Of a DNA stretch of 64,000 nt, positions 41,423-51,052 are shown one piece after another. The translations under genes and the position numbers were made by a program. The notes under the pieces are model-generated. The model was given only the letters and a program-made list of their open reading frames with translations. It was not told the DNA's origin and ran no database searches. Positions within the stretch are counted from its first letter, which is position 1, and the number at the start of each line of letters is the position of its first letter. This stretch comes from Bdellovibrio sp. qaytius (GTDB taxonomy: Bacteria; Bdellovibrionota; Bdellovibrionia; Bdellovibrionales; Bdellovibrionaceae). The stretch is from NCBI GenBank assembly GCA_004011035.1, contig CP025734.1, positions 558,001 to 622,000 on the forward strand. Reading direction: 5' to 3'.

Positions 41423-42196
41423 TTACATCATCAGCCCGAATTCATACTTTAGGACAGCGACCAAGGTCAGGCAAGCCGTTTCGACTCGTAAAATCTGAGA
41501 TCCTAGGGTCACTGGATGAAGGCCCAGTTTGTGCATTTGTTCGGCCTCGGCTGTGGAAAAACCACCTTCTGACCCCACGATAATCCAAATGTTTTCAGGT
41601 AATTTGACCTCAGCTGACGCAAATTGTTCCCTAAGTGATTTTATTTCATCAGCAATAGGTTTAATTGACTGACCCTCATATGCAAAAAGACACCAATTCT
41701 CGGGCCCCGGGTTAATCGTTTGCAGCATATTCTGCCAATTCGTGACTTCATGGATTTTCATCAATTCGCCACGGCCACATTGCTGGGTTGCTGAAACAAT
41801 AATTTTTTGCCAGCGTTCTTGTTTGCCAGCGGGCAATTCTTTTTCTTTACGGATAAAGCTGTACTGAGAAACAAACGGTAAAATTGAACTTACGCCCATT
41901 TCAGTTGCGCGCTCAATCGTTGAATCCATCACATTGTATCTTGGAATAGATAAAGCGATATGAATGTGAGGTTTTGGCAGAGCTTTGATTACGCGCTCTT
42001 CGATAATTTCAGCGACCGCATCTTTTTTTGAAATGGATTTTACTTCAACTAGATAAGCTTTTGAATCTTCAGTGATCACTTCAAAGTGGTGACCCACTTC
42101 TTGTCTGCAAACATCAAAGATATGATGATGCTGATCACCTTTAAAAGTAACTTGGTTTTGAAATATTTGATTTTTTTCAATCCAATAGCGGCGCAT
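41423..42196 (-). CDS. rsmE: 16S rRNA (uracil1498-N3)-methyltransferase
   Basis: RsmE is a SPOUT-class SAM methyltransferase acting on the 30S subunit. MRRYWIEKN, the N-terminal PUA-like region, RATEMGVSSILPF, ATQQCGRGE and the knot motif WIIVGSEGGFS with LGSQILRVETA are all family signatures. The length is 257. GGGAG lies 8 nt before the ATG. prmA is 15 nt upstream in the same direction, the usual prmA-rsmE pair. Confidence 0.95.
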   Translation of the reverse strand: MRRYWIEKNQIFQNQVTFKGDQHHHIFDVCRQEVGHHFEVITEDSKAYLVEVKSISKKDAVAEIIEERVIKALPKPHIHIALSIPRYNVMDSTIERATEMGVSSILPFVSQYSFIRKEKELPAGKQERWQKIIVSATQQCGRGELMKIHEVTNWQNMLQTINPGPENWCLFAYEGQSIKPIADEIKSLREQFASAEVKLPENIWIIVGSEGGFSTAEAEQMHKLGLHPVTLGSQILRVETACLTLVAVLKYEFGLMM

Positions 42197-42211
42197 AGAA
42201 AAAACTCCCGC

Positions 42212-43120
42212 TTAATCGATTCTTTGAACCCAGTAACCAACCCATTCATCTTTTTGAATGCGTTTAATTACTTTAATTTCAGGCGTTGCTTCAATAAATT
42301 TATCAAAGAATAAGTTATCGCGCTCTTGCAAGATACCAGTTAAGAATAAGTATCCACCTGGTTTTACAACTTTAATTAAATCTTTACGTAATTTAATTAA
42401 TACGCCATCGATGATGTTTGCGATAACAACATCAAATTGCTCGCGCACTTCTTCAAGTAACTGGTCTGTTATGATGCACGATTTAGTTTCGTTAAGTTCT
42501 AAATTTTCACGGGCTTTGCGGCGGGCTTCAGGATCAATTTCGATTCCTGTAATCATACCGTAACCAACACGTTCAGCTAATACAGCTAAGATGGCTGTTC
42601 CAGTACCGACATCAAGCACTGTCCAATTTTTAACTTTGTCTGCATTTTCTTGCGCAAGCTTGTGAACAAAGTATGACGCCATTTTAGTAGTGGCGTGAGT
42701 GCCCGTACCGAACGCCATGCCTGGATCGATGCGCACTTGCATTTGGGCTTCAGGTGGTTTTTCTAACCAAGATGGAACAACCCATACAGGGCCAACAAGT
42801 TTAAAAGGCACGAAGCCTTTTTTCCATTCTTCTAACCAATCTTTTTGGTCTTCAGTGATGGTTTCGATTTGGATAAGTGAGTTTAAACCTTTAACGCTAT
42901 CAAAGAATTCTTGTTTTGGATTGGCTTCGAAGAAAACATCTAAATCCAAAAAACGTTTTGGAATTAATGACGGGTCATAAGTTAAATCGGGTTGAGTAAA
43001 ACTTAAGGCTTCAGAAACGCCTAAAGCGCCATGGCCAAAAACAAGAACTGATAATTCATCCTCTTGAGAGCGAGGGATATTAGTAAGGCGGATTCGGTAG
43101 TATTGAGCAGTCTCTGACAT
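42212..43120 (-). CDS. prmA: ribosomal protein L11 methyltransferase
   Basis: PrmA trimethylates several residues of L11. The N-terminal substrate domain is followed by RIDPGMAFGTGTHATTKM, the SAM-binding VLDVGTGTAILAVLA, and VIANIIDGVL (the N-x-[IL] active-site motif). At 302 residues from the ATG at 43120 (MSETAQYYRI) the length is as expected; the longer GTG start at 43138 is less likely. It is co-directional with rsmE. Confidence 0.94.
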   Translation of the reverse strand: MSETAQYYRIRLTNIPRSQEDELSVLVFGHGALGVSEALSFTQPDLTYDPSLIPKRFLDLDVFFEANPKQEFFDSVKGLNSLIQIETITEDQKDWLEEWKKGFVPFKLVGPVWVVPSWLEKPPEAQMQVRIDPGMAFGTGTHATTKMASYFVHKLAQENADKVKNWTVLDVGTGTAILAVLAERVGYGMITGIEIDPEARRKARENLELNETKSCIITDQLLEEVREQFDVVIANIIDGVLIKLRKDLIKVVKPGGYLFLTGILQERDNLFFDKFIEATPEIKVIKRIQKDEWVGYWVQRID

Positions 43121-43157
43121 AGGGGCACAATCTGCCACGATCAGAGGTAAAAGGTCA

Positions 43158-43589
43158 CTATTTTTTCTTGCTGTCGATAAAGCTTCCGTCAGTATCTATT
43201 TGATCGCCGATCATGATGCCTGTTTGCTCAAGCATTGGCTGATCTTCACGGGGCGTAAGCTCAAATAAACGGGCTACGGCCACGCCGCCATCAACTTGAA
43301 TAATTTTCAATAAGCCCACGGTAGTTTTGAATGTGCCGATGACTTTTTGCCCTTGGTTTTTAACGCTGATCTTGCGAGTTGCCTTAACAATAAGGTTCTT
43401 TTTTAAGGTCGAATTGTCGGCCGCATTGATATAAAAATCTTTGTAAATAGGGTCGGTGTCGGCCAATTGAATATTGCGTTTTACTTCTACAACTTCGATA
43501 TCTGAAGATGCAGCCAAGACGCGAGAGAAAAATACGCCGAAGATGATATAGATAACTGCGAATAAATTTAAAAGTTGTGTCTTACTCAT
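43158..43589 (-). CDS. exported hypothetical protein
   Basis: This 143-residue protein has an N-terminal signal or anchor (residues 8-27, ending RVLAASS). The remaining 115 residues are predicted mainly beta with a hydrophobic core (IGTFKTTVGLLKIIQVDGGVAVARLFEL), which resembles the small beta-barrel domains that precede FlgT/CsgG-like or LPS-transport proteins, but no family can be named. It lies 37 nt upstream of prmA. It is probably periplasmic. Confidence 0.6.
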   Translation of the reverse strand: MSKTQLLNLFAVIYIIFGVFFSRVLAASSDIEVVEVKRNIQLADTDPIYKDFYINAADNSTLKKNLIVKATRKISVKNQGQKVIGTFKTTVGLLKIIQVDGGVAVARLFELTPREDQPMLEQTGIMIGDQIDTDGSFIDSKKK

Positions 43590-43686
43590 GCTCTATGTAT
43601 CGGATTGATTCACCATTATATTTACAGGACTTAAGATTGATAAACGTCCAGTTAATGAGTGAACAGCATCTGACGATACGTTCACT

Positions 43687-44676
43687 ATGATGAAAAATAT
43701 TATTTTATTTGTAAGTGTTTTATCGGCTATTGGTTGTTCATTTTTATCTAAGCGTCAGCCGCAAAACGAAGCCTCGCCTCTGCCGGCCGCGCCTTGGCAT
43801 TTTGATAAAACTTTATATGATGTAAAGCATCCGTACTTAGCCAATCCTTTAGTGAGTGATGTGAATTTGCGAACGGGATATTATGCGCAATCACAAGTTA
43901 AACCTTTCAAAGGTTGTGTGATGTATCTTGAAGGTTTAGGCGATTCAGTCGCTAACCAACAACCGCTGTTTAATGCTTTAAGTGAAAGCGGTTACCGCGT
44001 TTTATTTTTTGATTACATGGGGCAAGGGCAGTCTGAAGGTTCAATGAATAATTCACGTGTTTTAGATCCGGTGAATGATTCATTACAACTATCATCACAG
44101 GCCAAATTTGTTTGGGATTTATATGCCAAAGACTGCGGCCAAAGTAAAAAATTAGTGATCGGTTGGTCAACGGGCGGTCTTGTAAGTTATAAAATGGCTC
44201 GTGATGGCTGGGCCGATGCGGTGGTGTTAATTGCTCCAGGAATTCACGCTAAGAAGTTTATTGGTGAAGCGGCAACAGCGCCTACAGCCTTGATTTCGCT
44301 TAAAGCTGTGATCAGTGAACGCACTTTAACACGCAATACATTTAGCGACGGTGTTAACCCTCATGTTGATCCGGCTAAGCCTGATTCACCAGCGAAAGTT
44401 CCGTTATTTGCGGCTAACTTATTAGCTTCGTCTTTGCTTTCACAACAATGGGTGATCAATTCAAAAGTTAAGGGATTAGTTTTCTTATCTGGAGTTGAAG
44501 ATACGTATGTTGATCGTGATGCGACGCTGGCGACTTTAAAAAGAAATGCGCCACATTTTAAAACGGTAAGTTACGATGGCGCATTACATGAGATTCAGAA
44601 TGAATTACCCGAAGTGGCTTTTGATATGTATCAGAAAACCACTCAGTTTTTAGATCAGATTATTTCAGAGAACTAA
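43687..44676 (+). CDS. alpha/beta-hydrolase lipoprotein
   Basis: The lipobox is SAIGC with C17. The hydrolase fold shows YLEGLGDSVANQQPLF, FFDYMGQGQSEG (the oxyanion/cap region), the nucleophile elbow G-W-S-T-G-G (IGWSTGGLVSY), an acid in SGVEDTYVDRDA and the catalytic His in YDGALHEIQNE. It resembles lysophospholipase/monoacylglycerol lipase-type enzymes. It is envelope-anchored, so it may act on lipids or prey material, though that is inference. Its 3' end overlaps the opposing pseudouridine synthase gene by 17 nt. Confidence 0.85.
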   Translation: MMKNIILFVSVLSAIGCSFLSKRQPQNEASPLPAAPWHFDKTLYDVKHPYLANPLVSDVNLRTGYYAQSQVKPFKGCVMYLEGLGDSVANQQPLFNALSESGYRVLFFDYMGQGQSEGSMNNSRVLDPVNDSLQLSSQAKFVWDLYAKDCGQSKKLVIGWSTGGLVSYKMARDGWADAVVLIAPGIHAKKFIGEAATAPTALISLKAVISERTLTRNTFSDGVNPHVDPAKPDSPAKVPLFAANLLASSLLSQQWVINSKVKGLVFLSGVEDTYVDRDATLATLKRNAPHFKTVSYDGALHEIQNELPEVAFDMYQKTTQFLDQIISEN

Positions 44677-45517
44677 TTCTTTTCAGGAAGTTCTTGCGGC
44701 TTCCTGATTCAGTTTTCTTTTTTGAAGGATTACGAACATCGCGACGTGCGTGAACTTCAGTTGGAAGATCAGGCATAAAAATACGATCGCGAGCGGCTTC
44801 ATTGATGTATTGGTATTCACCAGTTTCAAGAGAACCAATACGTAATTTACCAATAGCCACACGTTGAAGTTTCATCACATCAAAGCCGATTTTTTTGAAC
44901 ATCTCACGAACTTGATGATTTTTACCTTCTGTGATGACGATTTTAAACCAATCGTATTTATCAGAAGTTTTAGTCGTTTTACTTTTCGACATTTTTAATT
45001 TTTCAATGTGTTTAGCGCGAACACGGCCATCTGGAATAGAAACTCCTGATAATAATTTTGCAATTTTATCTGGAGCAGGTTGGCCATTCACTTTTACGTG
45101 GTAAGTTTTTGTAACTTCTTTTGTTGGATGCATAACTTCGTTGGCGAAATCACCATCGTTAGTCATTAATAATAAGCCTTCAGAATCCCAGTCAAGACGA
45201 CCAATCGGGAACACGCGGCCCGGAACTTCATAAACATAATCCGCTACGCACGGACGATCTAAAGGATCAGTCATCGAAGTGATGACGCTTTTAGGTTTGT
45301 TGAACATGATGTAGAACATTTGATTTTTAGCGCGTAATGGTTTGCCATCAACGATGATTGTATCTTTATGTTCTGCGACTTTGATTCCAAGCTCGTACAC
45401 TTTTTTACCGTTCACGGTAACAAGGCCTTCAGCGATTAATTTATCTGCGCCACGGCGAGATGCTAATCCACGTTCTGCTAAAAGTTTGTTTAATCTGACA
45501 AGGGTTGGTTCTGACAT
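44660..45517 (-). CDS. RluB/RsuA-family pseudouridine synthase
   Basis: An N-terminal S4 RNA-binding domain (LNKLLAERGLASRRGADKLIAEGLVTVNG) is followed by the catalytic domain with GRLDWDSEGLLLMTNDGD; the Asp in R-L-D is catalytic. TEGKNHQVREMFKKIG is the family's second signature. It isomerises uridine in 23S (RluB) or 16S (RsuA) rRNA; RluB-type is more likely because of the basic C-tail, but this is not certain. The ATG at 45517 gives the standard N-terminus. Confidence 0.9.
   Translation of the reverse strand: MSEPTLVRLNKLLAERGLASRRGADKLIAEGLVTVNGKKVYELGIKVAEHKDTIIVDGKPLRAKNQMFYIMFNKPKSVITSMTDPLDRPCVADYVYEVPGRVFPIGRLDWDSEGLLLMTNDGDFANEVMHPTKEVTKTYHVKVNGQPAPDKIAKLLSGVSIPDGRVRAKHIEKLKMSKSKTTKTSDKYDWFKIVITEGKNHQVREMFKKIGFDVMKLQRVAIGKLRIGSLETGEYQYINEAARDRIFMPDLPTEVHARRDVRNPSKKKTESGSRKNFLKRISSLK
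44684..44706 (+). terminator. terminator-like hairpin inside the opposing gene
   Basis: CAGGAAG / CTTCCTG, 7-bp stem, followed by ATTCAGTTTTCTTTTTT. It lies just past the hydrolase stop, within the 3' coding end of the pseudouridine synthase gene. Confidence 0.4.
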
Positions 45518-45582
45518 GCGAATGCTCTTTTCTGCGCGTCTCACGACGGGCGGTTATGACTAGATTCGTCTTTGACGAAACA

Positions 45583-47334
45583 CTATTCCAGAGCTTTCAC
45601 CATTTTTGGTTTCAAGTCTTTCCAATCTAGATATTGGGTAAAGGTTAACTCTGAAAGAATATCCCCTTGTTTATTGATAAATACGACTGTTGGCAAGCCT
45701 TTGATTTTATACTTTTCAAGAATTTGTTTAACAGCGGGTGTATCCTCGGTAGCATCGATTTTAACTAGTTTAAAATTCTTTGAGAGCTCAATAAACTCTG
45801 GATTCGTGTAAGTTTTTTCATCCAGCTCATGGCAGGCCGCACACCATTCAGCGAAAAAGTCCAACATAACAGGTTGGTTTTCGGCCTTAGCTTGGGCCAC
45901 ATAAGACTCAGAATAAGGGGTCCATTTGATGAGTAATTCGGTCACATCTTCTGTTTTGTTATTAAAAACGGGGCTTACATAATCACGTTTAAAAACTGAT
46001 AACAGCGTGAGCGTTAGTGATGCGACAAACACGATAATAAATAAACCTTGGCGGTAAGGGTGCTTTTTTTGAAAATGAAAAGCGCCTTGCCAGATCGATA
46101 TCGCTAAGAACGTTAAACCTAAAACGATGATCCAGTATTCCATCGGGATGACAAATTTTAAATAATATAAAGCGACCAAGATCATCATTAAGCCTAAAGA
46201 AAATTTGATGAATTCCATCCACGGGCCCGAGCGCGGAAGCTTTTTTAAGATTTGGCTTGAAGCACCGATCGCAATGAAAATTAAACCTAAACCCAAAGCG
46301 TACGTAAATAATAAACTAAAACCTAAGAAGGCACTTTGTGTTGTTGATACAAAACTTAAAATTGAAACTAACACCGGGCCTACGCACGGGCTTGCAACAA
46401 TTCCGGCAACCATTCCCATAAAAAACGCGCCAACGTAACCGTGGCTTTTTCCTGTGCCGAAGCGATTTCTAATAAATGCAGGAACTTGTAATTCAAACGC
46501 GCCCCACATGCTTAAAGCCATCAATACAAATAGCCCCACCATCGAAGCCACAACCCATTTGTTAGCTAAGGCTTGACCAAAGATGGCTCCGGTTAGAGCA
46601 GCTAGAACTCCTAAAGAAGAATAAGTTACAGCAATACCCAAAACATAAAACACCGAACGCATAATATTTTGCACACGTGATTTTTCATGAGCATCATTAC
46701 CTAAAATAGATAACGTGATCGGAATCATCGGAAATATACACGGCGTAAAACTTGTTAAAATGCCGGCTAAGAAAACTAATAAAAATGTGAGATAGAAATT
46801 TTTTGAAAGTTGATTTTCAATTGTGCCGGCAGAAAACATCGACATCGATGCGTTTTCTGGAGCTTCTTTCATTTGTGTGAAGTTCACATCAATCGTGATT
46901 GTTTTTGTTTGCGGTAAATAACAAACTTGATCACTGCAAAGCTGATATTTGAGATCAAACATCAGCTTTTCCATTTTGCTGCTTACTTTTTCTGGTGATT
47001 CAATTTGTAATTCGATTTCGCCTTTTTCAAAAAGGCCCATGCGATTTTTTTTCGTGTATTTATCAAAGAATTCAACTTCAGGTTTTAGCTTTAACTGGCC
47101 AATTTGAAATTTGTCGGGCTGGATATTTAAAATTTTAAATTGATCAGCATAAGCATGAAAGTTTTTAGGCATCGACATCGTGATGCGCGCCGACTTAATC
47201 TGGCCTTCTTGCAATGTGAGTGGTTGGGTTACGACACTAAACTCAGCTTCGCCAATTTGGGCGGCTAGGGTCGGTGTGGAAAATAAACCCGATAAGATAC
47301 AAACTAAACTAAAAATTGCCAGGATGTTGGTCAT
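45583..47334 (-). CDS. dsbD: thiol:disulfide interchange protein DsbD
   Basis: DsbD carries reducing power from cytosolic thioredoxin across the inner membrane. After the signal peptide, an N-terminal alpha domain (about 25-150) has the Cys pair in LKYQLCSDQVCYLPQ. Eight or so transmembrane helices follow, with membrane Cys in FTPCIFP and ASPCVGP. The C-terminal thioredoxin domain has FFAEWCAACHELD (C-x-x-C). The ATG at 47334 follows AAGGG by 6 nt. 583 residues is typical. Confidence 0.95.
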   Translation of the reverse strand: MTNILAIFSLVCILSGLFSTPTLAAQIGEAEFSVVTQPLTLQEGQIKSARITMSMPKNFHAYADQFKILNIQPDKFQIGQLKLKPEVEFFDKYTKKNRMGLFEKGEIELQIESPEKVSSKMEKLMFDLKYQLCSDQVCYLPQTKTITIDVNFTQMKEAPENASMSMFSAGTIENQLSKNFYLTFLLVFLAGILTSFTPCIFPMIPITLSILGNDAHEKSRVQNIMRSVFYVLGIAVTYSSLGVLAALTGAIFGQALANKWVVASMVGLFVLMALSMWGAFELQVPAFIRNRFGTGKSHGYVGAFFMGMVAGIVASPCVGPVLVSILSFVSTTQSAFLGFSLLFTYALGLGLIFIAIGASSQILKKLPRSGPWMEFIKFSLGLMMILVALYYLKFVIPMEYWIIVLGLTFLAISIWQGAFHFQKKHPYRQGLFIIVFVASLTLTLLSVFKRDYVSPVFNNKTEDVTELLIKWTPYSESYVAQAKAENQPVMLDFFAEWCAACHELDEKTYTNPEFIELSKNFKLVKIDATEDTPAVKQILEKYKIKGLPTVVFINKQGDILSELTFTQYLDWKDLKPKMVKALE

Positions 47335-47433
47335 ACTTACCCTTCGGAAGGTCATGGTCTATAATTTACCACCAATCACTTGTAAACTCACTGTAAAAAC
47401 CTAGACCTTCTTCCAGTTTCGCCAGGGGTGCAT

Positions 47434-47460
47434 TAACTTTGGACACCAGTCTACCGATGA
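47434..47460 (+). promoter_or_regulatory. possible FliA-type promoter of motAB
   Basis: TAACTTTG (47434-47441), 11 nt, then ACCGATGA (47453-47460). The spacing is exact; the -35 matches 5 of 8 and the -10 6 of 8 of the sigma28 pattern. It lies 26 nt before motA. Confidence 0.5.
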
Positions 47461-47485
47461 AACAATTGTAGAAAAAGAGGTTTCA

Positions 47486-48355
47486 ATGGGATTTGTAGGT
47501 ATATTAGTCGTTTTCGCCATGGTGTTTGGTGGATATGCGTTAGCGGGCGGAGGCTTCGCCGTAATTATTCATTCTACTCCTCTTGAGCTGATGATCATTG
47601 GTGGTGCGGCATTAGGCGCATACATCATTGCTAATCCAATGAAAGTTATTAAAGCCGGTGTTAAGTTAGCTATCCATGCTATGACTGCAGCGGGCCCTCA
47701 GAAAAAAGATTATTTAGAATTACTTCAAATGTTATTTCAATTGTTTCAAGTGTTTCGTAAAGAAGGCCCACAAGGGGTTGAGAAACATATCGAGCAACCT
47801 GAACAAAGTGATATTTTTAAAGCTTATCCGTCGGTGATGAAAAATCATCACGCGGTTAATTTTTTATGTGACACGATGAAAGTGATTTTATCTACAGATT
47901 TATCTCAATATGACATCGATGATTTAATGGATGCCGATTTAAAAGCCATCCATGCTGAAGAACATTTAGCACAACATGCCGTGCAAATGGTGGCCGATGG
48001 ATTCCCAGGTTTAGGAATCGTTGCCGCCGTTCTAGGTATCGTAAAAACCATGGGACATTTAACTGAAGGTAATGAAAAGATCGGTCAGTTAGTTGCCGGC
48101 GCCCTAGTAGGAACAATGTTAGGGGTTTTCGGTGCTTACGGTCTTATTGGTCCAACAGCAACTAAGATGTCTGCGGATATCGAAGCTGAAGGTCGTTTTT
48201 TAAATTGTATTAAAGCAGCCGTTGTTGCGCTTCAACGTGGATCGCCTCCATTAGTGTGTGTTGAGTACGCTCGTCGTACAATCATGCCTGAAGAGCGCCC
48301 GACGTTTGATGAATTAGATAAAGCAACGAAAGATATTAAAAAAGCTGCAGCCTAG
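47486..48355 (+). CDS. motA: flagellar motor stator protein MotA
   Basis: This 289-residue inner-membrane protein has four transmembrane helices (about 4-22, 30-50, 170-190 and 205-225). The N-terminus GFVGILVVFAMVFGGYALAGG and the part GFPGLGIVAAVLGIVKTMGHL, with the channel Pro/Gly residues, match MotA, and the cytoplasmic loop holds charged residues that contact FliG. AAGAGG precedes the ATG. motB follows. Together they form the proton channel that turns the flagellum. Confidence 0.95.
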   Translation: MGFVGILVVFAMVFGGYALAGGGFAVIIHSTPLELMIIGGAALGAYIIANPMKVIKAGVKLAIHAMTAAGPQKKDYLELLQMLFQLFQVFRKEGPQGVEKHIEQPEQSDIFKAYPSVMKNHHAVNFLCDTMKVILSTDLSQYDIDDLMDADLKAIHAEEHLAQHAVQMVADGFPGLGIVAAVLGIVKTMGHLTEGNEKIGQLVAGALVGTMLGVFGAYGLIGPTATKMSADIEAEGRFLNCIKAAVVALQRGSPPLVCVEYARRTIMPEERPTFDELDKATKDIKKAAA

Positions 48356-48407
48356 TTAGGGTTGCAGACGCAGGGATTGCGAAGTTGAACTAAGGAAAGA
48401 ATAGAAT

Positions 48408-49376
48408 ATGGCTAAGAAACAGCAAATCGTAATTAAGAAAATTATCGTACAGGCAGCTGGTCACCATGGTGGATCATGGAAGGTTGCCTTAGCGGATTTT
48501 ATGACAGCGATGATGGCGTTCTTCTTAGTTATGTGGCTGATGTCACAATCAGATCAAACTAAAAAAGCCATCTCTGATTATTTCTCTACTCCGTCTGTAA
48601 TTGAATACAACTTTCAAAACTTCGGGGCAGAAATTACTCTTGAAAAATTATTCTTAGATTTCGTGAATGAACCTTTAAAAGCAATGCAAACTTTTATGGA
48701 GCCTTCAACGAAAAGCCCGAACGTGTTAGACATGGGTTCAGAAAAAGTTGTGGCCGCTTACATGGCTGACAAAATGACTGACGTGGCAAAGAATGTTGAA
48801 ATCTCGCAAGATGGTTTTAACTTTGATATTCCAGATGTTTATTTATTCGAACGTGGTACGTCACAACCGAAAGTTAATTTCGTTGATGTGATGGATAAAT
48901 TAACTGCAGTTACTGCAGGATTAAAAGACGCAGAAATCAAAATTACTTCAGCATTATTTGTTCAGTTAGTAGCTGATCAAACAGCAAAAATGGCTGATAA
49001 AATTGCCTTAGAGCGTTTAGCGTTAATCACAAATAAAGTGAATGCTTCATTTGATGGAACATCAAACTCTGTAATTGGTGCAACAAATATCAAAGATAAA
49101 AAAGGCGATTACGATCCAGAACGTTTAATGGGATTTGTGCGCATTAATATTCGTCAAAAAGAACTTACTGATGGCCGTAAACGCCGTAAGTTAGAATCTT
49201 TATTCGGCAGCAAAAAACAAAGCCAATTAGATCTGGTTCCAAGAGATAAGCAAAAAGCAAAACCTGCTAATGGCATGGACCCGAATTTAATAAATCCAGT
49301 GGATATCGAAGTGATGAAGCTTGATCAGGAATTTAATCCTGGCAGCAATCAAAAAGAAGAATCATTAAAGAACTAA
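48408..49376 (+). CDS. motB: flagellar motor stator protein MotB
   Basis: A single transmembrane helix carries [23 protein letters not shown] with the proton-binding D30; the plug region [11 protein letters not shown] follows. The periplasmic part is a rather divergent OmpA/MotB-like domain (about 140-265) whose usual peptidoglycan-binding motif is hard to see. The C-tail is charged. The gene is 52 nt after motA. It shares the bases CTAA with the stop codon of the opposing porin-like gene. Confidence 0.92.
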   Translation: MAKKQQIVIKKIIVQAAGHHGGSWKVALADFMTAMMAFFLVMWLMSQSDQTKKAISDYFSTPSVIEYNFQNFGAEITLEKLFLDFVNEPLKAMQTFMEPSTKSPNVLDMGSEKVVAAYMADKMTDVAKNVEISQDGFNFDIPDVYLFERGTSQPKVNFVDVMDKLTAVTAGLKDAEIKITSALFVQLVADQTAKMADKIALERLALITNKVNASFDGTSNSVIGATNIKDKKGDYDPERLMGFVRINIRQKELTDGRKRRKLESLFGSKKQSQLDLVPRDKQKAKPANGMDPNLINPVDIEVMKLDQEFNPGSNQKEESLKN

Positions 49377-50128
49377 TAAGTTAAAGACATTCCAACGAAA
49401 TAACCTAAACGTGAACGGTTACCAAACTGTGACATATTCGATGGTAACGTCATGCCGGCTTCTAGGCGCCCATTCGGAAAAGCATTGTAATAACCAGTGC
49501 CCAATACATCGATGTAATTGTGGTAACGTTGCGAGTACTCCATCGTGTAACCGGCGCCCAATTCTAAACCCGTTTTTTCAGAATACTTTTTGTTAAACTT
49601 AACACGCGTGTAGTAAGCCGAAGAACCTGTGCCTTCGTAATTGTTTTGCCACTCCAAAAGTCCAGTAAAGCGGCCGTAGTCTAATTTAAAACCGTAACGA
49701 ATGCCGTTAAGCGATTGGGTTTTATAAAAGTGATCATCATGAACATAAAATACAAATTTAGAATTTGTCTGAAAATCGACAACAACTTCAGCCACATATT
49801 TTAGCCAAAGGTTATCATCGTCATTTCCTAATTTCGAAATGTTTGATCCCCAAAAGCCAAAACGTAACTGACTGCCTAGGTTTACTAAGAAAGAGGCATT
49901 CATCGCAAAGCCGCCATTACTGTAGGAAAGACCGCGATCGATAAAATTTGAAGTTAAGCGGGCGTAACCCGTGACGGCGTATGTTGGAGTTGTGCCGACA
50001 GCATCTTTTTTGTCATCTTTTTTCTTGTCTCCGGGGCCCGCAGAATAAGTGGGCGCTGCTGCCACTGCAATTTGTGCAGTGAGCGTGAAAACAAAAAACA
50101 GTAGTACCAAAGATCTCAAAAGGGTCAT
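49373..50128 (-). CDS. TorF-like putative outer-membrane porin
   Basis: A signal peptide (cleavage near AVAAA-PTY) is followed by a Lys/Asp linker and a beta-rich domain starting [23 protein letters not shown], the characteristic first strands of TorF-type putative porins (R-G-x-S). About ten amphipathic strands follow, ending in the aromatic terminal strand YFVGMSLTY expected of barrels. It probably sits in the outer membrane. 251 residues. Its stop codon overlaps the motB stop. Confidence 0.8.
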   Translation of the reverse strand: MTLLRSLVLLFFVFTLTAQIAVAAAPTYSAGPGDKKKDDKKDAVGTTPTYAVTGYARLTSNFIDRGLSYSNGGFAMNASFLVNLGSQLRFGFWGSNISKLGNDDDNLWLKYVAEVVVDFQTNSKFVFYVHDDHFYKTQSLNGIRYGFKLDYGRFTGLLEWQNNYEGTGSSAYYTRVKFNKKYSEKTGLELGAGYTMEYSQRYHNYIDVLGTGYYNAFPNGRLEAGMTLPSNMSQFGNRSRLGYFVGMSLTY

Positions 50129-50224
50129 AGATTCTATTGTCAGAATTAATGGTCAAATATGCAATCAAGACTGGACCCTTAAGGTGCAAAATGAGTAAAA
50201 TATTTTATACGTAAGTTGGAGTCT

Positions 50225-51052
50225 ATGAGTCTATTTAACGAACTTTCACTATGGTCTGAATATCCGATTGTGGCCTTTGACACTGAAACCAGTGGTCCAT
50301 ATCCCTTAGAGTCTGAAATTGTAGAACTTGGTGCAGTTAAATGGCATCAAGGAAAGATCATCGGACAGTTTCAAACGCTGTTAAAGCCCTCTAAGCCCAT
50401 GCTTCAAGATAATATTAATATTCACGGCATTACGAATGAGATGGTGGCCGATGCGCCATTGATGAAAGATCAGATCGTGCCATTTTGTGAATTTATTCAA
50501 GATTCAATTCTAATTGCTCATCATGCGCCCTTTGATTTAGGTTTTGTGGCTATTGAAATTGAAAAAGCAGGATTAGTTTTTCCGAATAATGTTCACTTTT
50601 GTTCAAGCCTTATTTCAAGAGCGTTATTGCATACAACGAATCACAAATTACAGACGCTAGTGAAAGAATTAAATCTAGTCGGCGGAGATGCTCATCGTGC
50701 CTATGACGATGCCTATGCATGTTTGCAGGTGTTTTTCAAAGCGGCTGAAAAGCTTGATGTGGCTTCGATTGAAAAATTAAAAGCTGTGCAAGCTAAGAAA
50801 TTAGCGTGGAGTGATTATTCGCTTTTTAATAAATCAAGTGAAACGATTAAGTCTATCGTTGATGCCATTCAAAAAAATAAGACGATTCAAATTGTATATG
50901 AGGGTGGGCAAAGTAAAAACAAATTACGCCCAATTACACCTAAAGGAATTGTGCGTAATCCTGATGGAGATTATGTGCATGCTGAATGCGGATTAGATAA
51001 TCAACGCAAACGTTTTTACATTTCTAAAATTTTAGATATTGAATTGGTTTAA
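50225..51052 (+). CDS. DEDDh exonuclease fused to a WYL domain
   Basis: Residues 1-185 are a DnaQ-type 3'-5' exonuclease: D19-T-E21 (FDTETSG), HGITNEMV, APFDLGF (second Asp), and HRAYDDA (His and last Asp of DEDDh). Residues about 210-275 form a WYL-like beta domain: IQIVYEGG, then KLRPITPKGIVRNPDGDYVHAEC and RKRFYISKI, with the conserved Arg-rich strand. WYL domains bind nucleic-acid or nucleotide ligands in regulators. The ATG at 50225 is preferred over TTG 50216. Role in repair or RNA turnover is inference. Confidence 0.85.
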   Translation: MSLFNELSLWSEYPIVAFDTETSGPYPLESEIVELGAVKWHQGKIIGQFQTLLKPSKPMLQDNINIHGITNEMVADAPLMKDQIVPFCEFIQDSILIAHHAPFDLGFVAIEIEKAGLVFPNNVHFCSSLISRALLHTTNHKLQTLVKELNLVGGDAHRAYDDAYACLQVFFKAAEKLDVASIEKLKAVQAKKLAWSDYSLFNKSSETIKSIVDAIQKNKTIQIVYEGGQSKNKLRPITPKGIVRNPDGDYVHAECGLDNQRKRFYISKILDIELV

